Shown here one piece after another: positions 1 through 10,733 of a stretch of 64,000 bases of DNA. The notes beneath the pieces were generated by a model. The model was given only the letters and a program-made list of their open reading frames with translations, was not told the origin of the DNA and ran no database searches. Made by a program: the position numbers and the translations under genes. The stretch is from Apostichopus japonicus (taxonomy: Eukaryota; Echinodermata; Holothuroidea; Aspidochirotida; Stichopodidae), in the NCBI RefSeq assembly GCF_037975245.1, contig NC_092565.1, positions 23,745,999 to 23,809,998 of the forward strand. The letters are read 5' to 3'. Position 1 is the first letter of the stretch; the number at the start of each line of letters is the position of its first letter.

Positions 1-1465
1 GTAAGTGGGGGTTTGTTCTAGGCTGGCTGAAGGCCACACTTTGGTTAAGATGGCTACTTACAAAAATCTTGCAGTGGCTGACATTAACACAACTTTGGAA
101 AAGGTTAAAATGCAAGCAATATTAGGCTATCACAACTTGTTGCAAACTTTATAAGAGGGTACTTGCTGCAGCCCATAAAAAGCAAAATGCTAAAAACATT
201 ATTGTCATCAACAACAGCCACCACGATTTACATGTATGTACCTAAATCCAGTAACCCTCCCCCCTTCCCCCCCCCCCCAAAAAAAAGAAAAGAAAGATAC
301 TTGTTACTAAGTGCAAATAACTAAGGCAAAATACAGACAACATATTCTCTCTGAAACTCAAGTCACAGGTGACTAAGAAAGCTAAACGTAGGTAGTAATG
401 TAGCAAATTAATGTTCAATGTCGCAAGCAAGATAGTTACCAAAAGCAGTAGTACAATATTTATTCAGTGTGTGAATCCAAGCTCTTATTACTGCAGTGAA
501 CACAACCTACAATACACACTTTAACCTCATCGGACAATCCCTCCACTATACAAATTTAAAGTTTCTATATCAAATTTTAAGACTGTTATAACATTGCACC
601 TCAAGTGGCATCAAACTATCTTTCAACAAGATTTTTATTTTGACTGCCTTACCTCTCTTCATCATCTGCTCCTCCTCTCCTCTGTCTCCTCATCCTCCCT
701 CTCCTGCTCTTCCTCCTTCATCTGCTTCCCCGCCTGCTCCCTCTTTCTCACTTTGTCGTCATTCTTCTTCGGCTTTTTCTCCTCCTCCTCCTATTTGTTT
801 GTTTGTTTATTTATTTATTTATTTTTCGTGTGTGTGTGCGTGTTGTTGATGCAAAGGTTGGGGGAGGGATTAATTCTATGAACCGACTTCTCACTCAGAA
901 AATATATAAGTTTCATGGGATTGATTTTAACAAGCTATATCAATATTGTTGAAGTATATTCATACTTGTCTCTAGTCAGTTATCGAACTGAGTCAGTTGT
1001 CAGATACTTCGAACGTGAACATTTCTGTAAAGATTTTCATATGAACACACAGGGTAATTATCAAGTGACAAGTTAAAGATCCTTATGAATACATTCCACT
1101 GTTTGTAAAAAGTATTATGTTATGTAAAATATGTTGTAACATGTAATGTTAAACTTGTATCTATCAATTTTTTTTATGTTAAGTTCTGCTCATCTACTTG
1201 ATCCCTTGATGTTGAAAGCAACTTAAAACAGCAGCTGATTTTGCTAAAATAATTTTTTGAGAGATCACACCTGATATTAATCCTATCAGATATAAATGCC
1301 CATCTTCACCCTACTGTACCTCTACCCATCCCCAAACCACCACTCCATGCACCCCATGAAACAGACTGATTGAAATGTTAATTTAAAATCAGTCTGAATG
1401 ATATAAGTTTATTTATTTGCTCTTTTCTTTCTGCTTCTTTTTCTTCTTCCTTTGTTCTACTCCAG
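1..1465 (+). other. Probable upstream intron of the TM2D2-like gene
   Basis: No exon is recognised here. The first six bases are GTAAGT, a perfect splice donor, so the previous TM2D2 exon may end exactly at the window edge; this is suggestive only. The conserved cysteine-rich part of TM2D2 that should precede the exon at 1466 was not found. The stretch holds a C-run with an A-rich tail near 268-290, a CT-rich block at about 655-790 and TTTG/TTTA repeats at about 797-823. It ends in a strong polypyrimidine tract and AG at 1464-1465. Confidence 0.5.
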
Positions 1466-1584
1466 TTTGACCAGGAAAAGGCAGATAAAGATGAATTAAG
1501 TAATATATTAGTGAATTGCACAGCCTTTCCTGGAATAGAATGCTATGGTGATAGGACCTTCCAAAAAGAAATACCATGTATAAA
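1466..1584 (+). CDS. TM2D2: TM2D2-like gene, penultimate coding exon
   Basis: This exon encodes about 40 residues of the extracytoplasmic region just before the TM2 domain. It starts after a pyrimidine-rich tract and AG (1464-1465) and ends before GTAAGT (1585-1590). Read from base 1466 it is open throughout, beginning FDQEKADKDEL and containing NCTAFPGIEC and EIPCIK. Human TM2D2 has the same pattern at this place: a cysteine, then GIEC, then an aromatic/charged stretch and PCIK leading into the first membrane helix. The exon ends in phase 2 (AA), and the first base of the next exon completes a lysine codon. An NCT N-glycosylation sequon is present. TM2D proteins are small two-helix membrane proteins; fly family members act in Notch signalling. 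The start of the gene lies outside the window. Confidence 0.85.
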
Positions 1585-2267
1585 GTAAGTCTGCTTAATA
1601 GGTTCGCTGTTCCTGGAATTGTTTATGTTAATTCCTTATACCTTCAAATAACTCAACAAATTACTTCATTTTAAGTATATAAGAACAGCAACGCACTCAT
1701 GTGTAATGTATAATACCATTTGTTCTTGACAAATTGGTCTCACTTAGGCATTGTTAATATGTTATATGAAGCTACTGTATATAACAATCTTATCTTTGTA
1801 TTGCTTCTGAGTTAGGAACTTAATTGATGGTCCATGTGCTAGACTAGTTTGATGACCCCCTTTGATTGATGGGCCAGGGATGTTTCAAGGTTCCTTTCTC
1901 AAGATAAATTATTGGTATAGATTAATCACGCAATTTGTTTTGATAGTCTATTTCATATCAAAATGTAATTTTGTGACCTACAATATTCCTTTCCTTGCAT
2001 AACTCATGCCACAAACAGAAATTTTGTAGTGCAAGAAATGCAAAATGTACCTGGTGGCTTTGGTGACATATATATGGTATGAAAGAAGGGCCAAGAAGGG
2101 AGTGAGAAGGGGGGGTGGGGAGGGGTGTGATCGGGGTGTTAGAGTCTTCTTTTTTTCTGCTGTGTCTTGGCTCAATGCTTCTATGTTGCTCACCTAGCTC
2201 TTAAGATTTTAGTCTTCCACACCGATCTTTCTTTATTATTTTTTTCTCTCTCTCTCTCTCTTCACAG
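1585..2267 (+). other. TM2D2-like intron, GT-AG
   Basis: This is a 683-bp intron with consensus donor GTAAGT and an acceptor made of a long T and CT tract followed by CACAG at 2263-2267. It contains a G-rich run at about 2100-2128. Nothing else was recognised. Confidence 0.8.
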
Positions 2268-2475
2268 ATTTGGAGGCCACCATTTTGTTACTATTTTACT
2301 ATTTTCAGTTTTCTTAGGATTTATAGGACTGGACAGATTTTGTCTAGGACACATTCCTACAGCAGTAGGCAAACTTGTAACCATAGGAGGCCTAGGGGTC
2401 TGGTGGATTATTGATGTTGTGTTATTAGTTACAGGACAATTACAACCCAAAGATGGAAGCAGCTGGTGTCCATAG
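2268..2475 (+). CDS. TM2D2: TM2D2-like gene, terminal coding exon (TM2 domain)
   Basis: The exon encodes the whole TM2 domain and the C-terminus. Its first base A completes the lysine codon, then reads FGGHHFVT. Membrane helix 1 (about [13 protein letters not shown]) is followed by the family signature DRF within [10 protein letters not shown] short loop leads to helix 2, which contains [17 protein letters not shown]. The tail [11 protein letters not shown] ends at TAG (2473-2475). Human TM2D2 has GVDRFCLGH, a second helix beginning GGLGIWW and a tail ending SDGSNWC plus three residues, so this is an orthologue-grade match from memory. TM2D1 and TM2D3 match less well, mainly at the tail. The protein should sit in secretory or plasma membrane with two helices. 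A variant polyadenylation signal ATTAAA lies 14 bases after the stop. Confidence 0.9.
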
Positions 2476-2488
2476 CAGCAGTCCAGGA

Positions 2489-2494
2489 ATTAAA
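2489..2494 (+). promoter_or_regulatory. Possible polyadenylation signal (ATTAAA)
   Basis: The common AATAAA variant ATTAAA begins 14 bases after the TM2D2 stop codon. The same hexamer recurs in the duplicated copy and again at about 2905, so which one is used cannot be decided. Confidence 0.35.
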
Positions 2495-2570
2495 GAGATA
2501 TCAAATGTCTTTCCCTGAAGCAGGTGGGCAGACTTATAAAAATAGTGGGAGGGGTCAGGGTATGGGGGAG

Positions 2571-2755
2571 GGGCTAGGTATCTGGTGGATTATTGATGTT
2601 GTGTTGTTGTTACTGACAGGACAATTACAACCCAACCAACCCAAAGATGGAATCTGTTGGTGACCATAGCAGCAGTCCAGTAATTAAAGAGATATCCAGT
2701 GTCTTTCCCTGAAGCAGAGGGTAAACTCATAAACATAGAGGGGTGGGGTGGGAGG
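2571..2755 (+). pseudogene. Tandem duplicate of the TM2D2 terminal exon 3' end, copy 2
   Basis: This segment repeats 2390-2570 at an offset of about 182 bp. It covers the second membrane helix codons (WWIIDVVLL still readable), the coding tail and the adjacent 3' UTR, including the GAAGCAG stretch and the G-rich stretch after it. Insertions break the frame relative to the intact copy, and the tail SSWCP is lost. It lacks the first helix and DRF, so it cannot encode a TM2 domain. It lies inside or just beyond the likely 3' UTR. Confidence 0.85.
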
Positions 2756-2774
2756 ATGTGTGAGGAAGGTGTTA

Positions 2775-2900
2775 GTGACTGGTGAATTTTGATGTGCTGT
2801 TTTTAGGGACAGGACAATTACAACCCAAAGATTGATCCATATGGTGTTCATGGCAGCATTCCCAGTAACTACAGAGATCTCCAAGTGTCCTTCCTATATA
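2775..2900 (+). pseudogene. Tandem duplicate of the TM2D2 terminal exon 3' end, copy 3
   Basis: This is a third, more diverged copy of the same unit. It retains the block GGACAATTACAACCCAAAG and a weakened GTGTCCTTCC end. Identity falls from copy 1 to copy 2 to copy 3, which suggests older or unconstrained duplicates. It encodes no usable protein. Confidence 0.75.
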
Positions 2901-4819
2901 AGTAATTAAATGATCCTGTGTTTCATAGAAACATACAAGAGAATGCTGAACAGCAGTAAAGAAGTATAGCTGTCAGGTAAAAGCCTTGGTAATTTAGTAG
3001 GTACTAATATGTAACAGTATTATGATGATGAACTAAGGGTCAGGATAACACAGCATCATAGCAAGGTTATAAATGAGAGTAGCTTAAAACCTCTTCAAGC
3101 CAGCTGCATGACGGCACATCATTGTCGTCAAAGACGACAACCCCGAAATCACCCATAGACCCTCAAATTCAATGATAGAATGTATTGGATTGTTCAAACT
3201 TGCAATCAAAGTTTGGCTTATAGCAGAAATTTAGTGTTGATGTGTCATTGTCCAGTAAAGAAGAAAACAGTATTGTTTCTATATCTATTGCAGTGTTTAA
3301 GATACTCATCCTTGAAAGATTTGAACATCAGGAATCCTCAATTAAGTCCATATCAAAGATGATTTTGCAGAAAATTGTGAATGTTTAGCTATTGTTTCAT
3401 ACATTCTAATAACTCTACCAGTAACTTCTCATCAAGTACAGGCCAAACAAAGATGAAATCAAAATTAATTTGTCCATTAAAAATTTCTTAAATACAGAAA
3501 TATTATTGGAGGCTGTAAACATCTCATTTCATTTCTGTTGCCTTTTGTTGATCTTTTTGAGGTAATTATCCCAAAATGGTTTTATGTTAGACTAAGTAGT
3601 CCAGCAGTTTTTGCTTAACGAGGCTCAGATGGCAAAAGGATCATTCTTCAGACAAATTTAAGTGGTATGTATGCAGTGTGACCTGCATCAATGCAAGTTC
3701 TCTATATTACAAAACAAGATATTATTTTCTTGAGGCTTAAAGGGACTATAATAGGAAGAAACATATTCATCCCTCTCATGGTAAACAACATTTGATGAAG
3801 AATACCTTGTTCAGTTTATGCCACCATTAACACTTGAAACCACAAACTTATGAACACCATACAAATCTGTCAATCAGAAGGCTGAAAAACGTTTTGTAAG
3901 TTTCTTAAAAGCTTTTGTGACCATTTAAGCACATGTTTTCGTGCCACTGTATAATGTCTTTAAAACCATGCTTTTCAATTTGACCAGTGCCAAATTATTA
4001 TTCCGAATGCCTCATATGGGAGTCGTAACTTTCTATGGGTACTTTCAAATGATGTAATGACTTAAGACATATCATCAATCTAGTAAGACTACCGATGTAA
4101 GCAAGTTCTTATCTCCCAGGTTAGGAACTGTTTATACTGTCAGTACCAGTGCTTTAAGGCATGATATGAGATGACAGTATATAGAGTGGTATTAGTATTA
4201 GAACATTTGTCCCAACTGGCGTGTATGTCAGATAAAGGTTAAGAATTGTCATCATCACGAAACTTGTTGAATATTCATTAGTATTTAATTTGCAAGTAAA
4301 ATGAAGTATCCGTTATATAGGGTCAAGGTGGCATTTTAATCCCTGAAACTAGTTATAAGATTAAGTAAATAGCCATAAATGCATGTAAATAAATTTATAC
4401 TTTGAAATACAAATAACAAATGTCTTATTTCTCTTCTATTTGGATTTTTATGTCATTGTTGTCAAGTAAAAAAGGTTTGGTCACGATATTGTTCTTATGT
4501 TTTATGAATTGATATCCTCATTTTTAGCTAAATGAATACAGAATTGTATGAGACTGACGTTTCGATTATGGCAAATTCATAAGTTATCTGGTAATTCCTC
4601 CTAGGTTACAGAATAAATCGTGTCGGCAAGGAATACTATACTGCAGGTTTCTGTAAAATGCTTCTTAAAGGTTCACATGAGTAAGCATTATTTGATATAG
4701 TATTGGGAACTATAAATATCAATCCAAAATGTTGCCTTCCCCTCTTCAACCCCTTGCCTTCCCCTTCCCTGATAAGAGGTAGAAACAAACCCTGCTTGAA
4801 AGAGAAAACCTACTGCGTT
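2901..4819. other. Intergenic or 3' UTR sequence, no gene seen
   Basis: No coding exon or clear repeat was recognised. AATAAA-type signals occur near 4386 and 4611. The composition is ordinary AT-rich sequence. Confidence 0.5.
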
Positions 4820-4973
4820 TTTACAGTGTTATTGAAAGTGACTAATGACGTCATCGCGGGTAATAATACGCATCGTTGGAGAGCGTTTTCATAGAGCGCC
4901 GTCACATACCGTCTTATTAGCAAGGACGAGGGCTGCTGCAGCGAGGTTACATTTTTATTGTTTTTCTATCATT
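4820..4973 (+). promoter_or_regulatory. Promoter-like segment with a CRE palindrome
   Basis: TGACGTCA, the full cAMP-response element bound by CREB/ATF factors, lies at 4846-4853, about 120 bases before the candidate start codon at 4974. The segment is richer in CpG and GC than its surroundings (TCATCGCGGG, GAGCGCCGTCAC, GGACGAGGGC). No TATA box is evident. Assignment as the promoter of the following gene rests on position only. Confidence 0.35.
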
Positions 4974-4996
4974 ATGATGTCGGACTTTCTAGTGCG
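4974..4996 (+). CDS. Unrecognised small gene, candidate first coding exon
   Basis: Two consecutive ATG codons open a short exon reading MMSDFLV plus two bases (CG). It ends at a good donor, G|GTGAGT (4997-5002). Joining to the acceptor at 5366 completes an arginine codon (CG|C) and continues in the open frame of the next exon without a stop. Together they give a 62-residue protein. The exon is only 23 bases, so the call depends on the phase match and the promoter-like sequence just upstream. Confidence 0.45.
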
Positions 4997-5366
4997 GTGA
5001 GTCCAGGATGATGCGGAGAGAAGATGGGGAAGAGGATGGGGAGAGAGTGGGGAAGGGCGTCTTTCTTTTAGGGAACGCGGGGCTTGTTGTCTCCCATTCT
5101 TGCAATATTTCCCACCTGATAATAATCCTTTCCATCGATAACAGAGAAACAATACTAATACATCATCCTAAAGCTATATAAGAAACGCTCATATTAATTA
5201 CCACCCCCCTCTGTCCTGACCCACTACCCCCTTCCTATTGACCCACAGTGCCGTAAGTGGGTATAATTATTTTGTGTTTTAAGTGGGCATGTATATAATG
5301 GAATACATGGGACCAAATTTTCAAGGACATAGTTCAGTCTGACATAATTTGCTTTATTTCCTTTAG
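4997..5366 (+). other. Candidate intron between the two small exons
   Basis: This 370-bp GT-AG interval has donor GTGAGT and an acceptor tract TTTATTTCCTTTAG. It includes purine-rich and then C-rich sequence (5200-5240). Confidence 0.4.
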
Positions 5367-5532
5367 CGTTTATGATCCGACCAAACACACCCCGGTCCAC
5401 TACTGGTCTGTTGGAACAGTTATAGCTATTCCTCAACAAGCATCCATATCACGAATCAAGATTTGCCATACGGCATGGCATCCGAAGAAGACGGACCTGT
5501 ATTATGGCCAGCCGAAAGGCAAGTTGCATTGA
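5367..5532 (+). CDS. Unrecognised small gene, candidate second and last exon
   Basis: After a strong acceptor (TTTATTTCCTTTAG) the frame reads VYDPTKHTPVHYWSVG, continues through ARG- and LYS-rich sequence including KICHTAWHPKKTDLYYG, and ends QPKGKLH before TGA (5530-5532). With exon 1 the product is 62 residues, basic, rich in His/Tyr/Trp/Pro, with no signal peptide or membrane helix. Codon usage and composition look coding and unlike the AT-rich flanks. I do not recognise the family. Its size and basic, aromatic-rich makeup are reminiscent of small axonemal or cytoskeletal proteins, which is speculation. A second reading frame beginning MASEEDGPV overlaps it, and AG|GCAAGT near 5519 could act as a GC-type donor, so the C-terminus is not certain. 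Confidence 0.5.
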
Positions 5533-6268
5533 TTTATAAACCAGCATTTTCGAAGGTGTTCATACTGATGTCGAAAGTCGACATGTATTTGTTATATAAC
5601 CTTAAAGGGGGACAGGGACCATCTGCAGTTCACGCAAAGATTAGCAAACCTAAGTTACCATACATTTGAGAAGGAAAAATAATACGTTCTTAAAAAAGAT
5701 TTATAAACCAAAATGTTTTCCTGGAACTGATGTGGGTAAAATCAATGCAAATTAGAGTCAAAGGCAAGTCAAGAAAGGTTTGTTAGAGTTCAAGAAGAGT
5801 TAGCAAACTGTGATAAATTCCTTGTCACATTAGGGTCGGGAGAATATATTGTTCCCCTTTAAAGTCATCAGAACAGGTCGGGTGACTTTGACAGCCGCAA
5901 AATGATGTTTGAGGAGTCTTAAGGGTCTTAACATACTTTTGTTGTCCTCTTGGAGAATTTTTCAAGATGATATTGAGAGACGTATTTTGCAATTGTTATG
6001 ATTACTATTGTTTTTAATATATGACCATAAAATGTTATCCGATAACTAGAGCATCAGGACAGTATACACAGAGAACATTGCTTCTCAGGGCATCTTTAGA
6101 TTCCTTCCTTCCTCCGTTCCGTCGCCAGGGACGAGGAGGATACTCGGAATTTGGATGCTTCTTGAAGAAGAAAGCCCTACTTCAATTTCACCATCACGAG
6201 ATAGTTAATGTTTGTTTATCGATCGGGATACGTGAAAGATATATAGGCGGGATCTGACCTCGAAAATA

Positions 6269-6302
<34 letters not shown>

Positions 6303-9300
6303 AGATATATAGATATATATATATATATAGATATCTAGCGGACTTGCTGTCTAGTTCGAAAAATGTAATTAGTATATCACGACCCCCCCCCCCTCAGTAA
6401 AATAGACAAATGAATGAAACCGATATGACTTTTAGGAAAATATAAATGAAGTGAGATAAAAGCCAATTGAACTAATGCATGACCTTTCACGCACATGTTA
6501 TTTGAGGCTCGTTTCCTTGAATTGAGGTACATGACCAACACATGAACGTGACGTTGCATATGGTTTATTATATTGATGAAAATACATCCGCACCTCTAAA
6601 GAATAAAGCTCGCTTTTATGGTTTTTTGCATTTTGCAAAAGGTGCGTCAAAGCAAGCCTCCATGAAAAGAGATATACTGAAATTTCACGCCCCTCAACCC
6701 CCCCCCCCCCCTTTCCTCCAAAAAGAGTAATAAATATAATCGGCCTCATAACAAAGAAACATCCCATCTTCATATATCTGCTAAGTGTTGTCGAAATATT
6801 AATCAGTTGATGTGTTGGGTTTGTTTGGAACCGTTGCAATGGATTGCGCGGTAATTTGTGATATTACACATTAGGTACTGTGTATGGCATCAAGATATCG
6901 CTAATTCCTTTTCAAGAATGAAATACTATGTACAAGGTTTGAAAATAAACCAATCATAGCAAGGCAAGTTGGTTTAGTGTGAGATCAGTTCAAGGAAACC
7001 GACTTAACGAAGTAACGAAATTTTAAGAACAAACTTTGACAACTTTTGTGGTGGTTATAAAGTCTTCTGTTTGGCATTATATATTTTAATTGGATAATAT
7101 CTTCTGCCAAGTAAGGATAGAAAACATTTGTATTTGATACCTGTGTAATGTAAAAAAGGTTATAAGTTGGAAGAAAGATCTGTGCGTATCGTTTTACGTT
7201 CTGTGTACATAATAATCCAATATTCGTTGAACATGAGATTTCCAGAAACGCTTTAATGTCAATGAATTTTATCGTCTGTAGAACAGTATCGAAATACATC
7301 GTTAGTATTACTAAACGGCCTCAAAATGGCTAGATATGCTAAACTGGTCACTCTGTTTTTGTTATGAAAGTACAACACGCTTAAACATGTTTCTTACTTG
7401 GTTTCGACATAATGAATTCCAAATTCATAGCTTTCACTGTCAAAACAACACAAATTGTATTATTAGTGACGCAGCTGGTCAAGACAAATCATTCAGTTCG
7501 ATACGAAACGTATGCTTCTTTTTGCTTCATGTTATGGTCCTTAGACAAATTTATATTCATATCATGCTTCAAGAAATAATTAAGAATGGCCAGGATCCAT
7601 GGCGTATAGCTAAATTAAAATTTGGGACTCTCTGATGTTCTGAAAATAAAAATGAAATGGCACCAACGGTGTGATTAGAATGATTAGGAGAATCCAGCAG
7701 TAATTTAATCTTCCTCGGCGTTGTCTTTAAGCGTTATCTACAGGATATATGGTTGGGAAGTATAAACACATTCAGGTCCAAGCTACTCGGTTTGTAAGTA
7801 AATGTCGATCAAATCAAAACAATAATATGGAGTCAGTGATGAGTTAAATAAACGAGATATTTTATGTTTCACGGTATTCTGAAATGACAGTTATTAATTA
7901 TGGTTAACCATATATCAGCCCACGGCAACTGATAACAGTGCCACGTGATACCATGACGCGTGTTACTGACGTCATTAGTTCCTTGTATCTTCCAAGTTGG
8001 GGCCCATCACAGGGGTTATGTCAGAACGATGTTACAAGAGTCGTATACGTGAATTTAAAGGCCAGCTACTTCAGAGTAACTTCAGCCACAAGGACAGAAT
8101 GGGGTATTCGTGAAGCTCAGGGGTGAAAAGAATTGCTACAGGGAATATGGGCGAATTGAGAGACCCAGTGCAAAAACTAGAAGGCCTTAATGGTGTCAAA
8201 TTTGCAAGTTCTTTTTTCCCCCTTTTATTCAACAGAGGTGTGGAAAGGTGGGTGGATTTTAGATTGGGTTAGGTACAATTTTCATCACACCGGGACCTGG
8301 TTAAAGGGTGTGAAGACTCGCGCAAAAAGAAACGTCTAAAGAAATGCCGGTAATCTGACCTAGTTTCGAATGAGGTGTAACAGAAGTGTTATAGACACCA
8401 CCATCGATCCCAGAAAATACGCACACAGCTTGCTACCTTCGGTAATTAGACACTATAGTGTACAGTCAGTACATACAGCTGCGGTCAATACCCACAGCAC
8501 AGTGTACAAACGATACAGCGACATCTCTGGTCCAGCTAAAGATAACAAGGTATCACGTTTCATTACTGCCTGCATTTTGTAGCGACAAGCAGAAAACTTC
8601 ACTTGCAAGCAACGGAAAGTTAACTTTTTCAGAGCACGGCACGCGGTTTGGGCGAGTCTTCAATGCCTTTAACTCCTATATGGGTGCAACTCCAGCCAAC
8701 CCTTCGCCCCCCCCCCCTACCCCTCACGAATGCATGGAGCTAATGGTGGCATGCGTACATTATCCGAACATTGCTGATACGGAAGTTACATTCATTCCAT
8801 GTCGCAAGGAAAATATTAAACATATAGTGTAATTTGATAATAGGAGCACAGCTTGTTGTAAAACATAACTACTCTCATAAAAGTGCTGTCGAAAAGCAAA
8901 AATATATTAGCTTTGAAATGTTAACTTGAGCGAACAGTTTTATATTTTTCCGCCTGGAATTAAAGATTTCGGATTTCATTCACCGATCCTCAACAAAGAT
9001 TCTCAAAGACTATATCAAAGAGAAGTTATTTCTATATACCCCTCTTCCTCCTCCGATCCCCTTGCGACAGAAATAAAAGAGGCAATGTATAGGGTGATTG
9101 GACAAACTTCAGCAATAATCACTAACTTATTCGGAAACATATAGCCTTTAGCGATTTGAAATGAATTACCGTTTTCATTATTTTACCGGTCTTCCTGGAA
9201 TCCGCGTGAATACTATAATTGAAATTCATGTACGTACTTTTTTTGTTATCTTTCAAACCGTTAAAAAAAGAGTGCTGTTCAAAATACTTGCAATGCCTTG

Positions 9301-9415
9301 CATTTACATATTCTTATTCGAGGTATAAAATAATCACATCTTAAAAAATGCAATGAAGCAGGGGAAGAAGCTATGGGAAGGAGAAGGAAGGGGGAAGAAA
9401 AGGTTAGGAAAAAAG

Positions 9416-9418
<3 letters not shown>
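5533..9418. other. No gene recognised
   Basis: The stretch is AT-rich with scattered poly-C runs (about 6382-6393, 6698-6711, 8708-8717). It contains a TA/GT tract (separate entry) and a perfect TGACGTCA at 7967-7974. Open frames here are short and lack recognisable motifs or paired splice sites. Confidence 0.5.
6267..6336. repeat. TA/TG/GATA simple repeat
   Basis: A (TA)n tract passes into GTGTGT and then imperfect AGATATAT units. Confidence 0.95.

Positions 9419-9472
<54 letters not shown>
9419..9472. repeat. (TA)n microsatellite
   Basis: About 27 uninterrupted TA dinucleotides, followed by three TAAATG units. Confidence 0.98.
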
Positions 9473-9475
<3 letters not shown>

Positions 9476-10290
9476 GTAAATGTAAATGTTGTGCAATACA
9501 TGTATATATCGTTCCGCCATTTTGATTGTAGAACCGTGAATAATCTCCTCAACAAGGACCCGTACTAATATTAAATTTGTAAAACTGGATGAAAATACCG
9601 TATAAACGTGGCATAATTAACCTTTCACCCCAAGTAAGTGTCCATCGAGTCAGTTTTCATACTGGTTTGAATATAAACATATCTCCTAATAAAAATAATG
9701 AATTACCGTCTCAGTTAATTTAACAGGAGGTATTCCAATCACTATTTAGATTACTTCTGCATATTACTAACGACTAACGTACAATAGCCTATTTAACGTC
9801 CTCCTTTCACCGATCATTTTCATTTTTCCATACAATTCTATAAAACCACTCGTTTATGTATATACAGTTAGGTTATTTTCATGACTATTTTATCTAAACA
9901 CAAGAAGAGTGATTTCCTTTCCATATAACGAAATGTAGGTAAACAATCATAAATCAACTGCGTGGTATGTATATAATCTTTATACCGAAGAGTTTAAGTT
10001 ACGTCGTAATACTTTGACTATGATAGGACGATATAGCCTAAATTGCTCTAACTTTGTATGCAGTTTTTATTCTCATTTTATGATACAAAGTGGCTTGAAA
10101 CTAGAATGTTTTTTTGGCAGTAATAGACGCCAAGCGGAATAGATATGCTAACAGTCGGCATGCTGAGTAGGTTAGGGTTAGAGTTCTGCAACCGTGACAG
10201 CCTAGTCGGTACATTAAGTGTATACGCTTCGTACATATGATTGGCGGATCCAGGACCTGGGGAGGGAGGAGGGGGCAGGTCTTCTTAAAG
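9473..10290. other. No gene recognised; ends in a G-rich segment
   Basis: AT-rich sequence. The last 50 bases (from 10240) carry TTGGCGGATCCAGGAC followed by GGGAGG repeats. This resembles the end of another short inverted-repeat element, but no partner end was found. Confidence 0.4.
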
Positions 10291-10725
10291 CAGAGTGGTC
10301 CAACCTACGGCCCGCGGGCCACAGTGCGGCCCGCCGCAAGGTCCCGTCCGGCCCGCCAGCCTCATTAATTTACAAATGTACTTTTACCTAGGAATTCTTT
10401 CTTGATAAATTTCAGAGATCATTATATCTCAATATGAAGATTGTTTTGATATCAGAAAGCTTGTGAAGTGTCATTTCCTGCAATCTGGGGGTCTTTTGGG
10501 CGATTTTTTTCTTGTACGCCACGCGCCAACCTACGGTGGCGCTCCGCTTGTATAGTAACTTCATTTCCCATACCCCCTAACAGACCCCTAGCGGGGCCAC
10601 TGAAATTTGCCGCTCTGGCACGAAACCCTGGATATGCCACAGGCTAAGCTTGTAGGCTCATGCGGCCCCTCCATGATCATAATCATTCGAGGTGGCCCTC
10701 CTCATCAAAAGGTTGGAAAACCCTG
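10291..10725 (+). mobile_element. Non-autonomous hAT-like DNA transposon
   Basis: The element begins CAGAGTGGTCCAACC and ends GGTTGGAAAACCCTG, imperfect inverted ends of the CAGGG...CCCTG type usual in hAT elements. It is flanked by a perfect 8-bp direct repeat TCTTAAAG (10283-10290 and 10726-10733), the target duplication length typical of hAT transposases. It is 435 bp, has no transposase frame and has GC-rich ends (CGGCCCGCGGGCC near the left end). An inner GC-rich block at about 10490-10640 differs in composition and may be a nested insertion. Confidence 0.9.
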
Positions 10726-10733
10726 TCTTAAAG

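Noticed and set aside
5463-5669. Frame starting MASEEDGPV on the + strand
   Set aside because: It overlaps the candidate second exon in a different frame, has no upstream support and loses coding character after 20 residues.
5604-5866. Possible MITE with TTAAAGGGG ends
   Set aside because: Only about a dozen bases match between the ends, with indels, and no target duplication was found.
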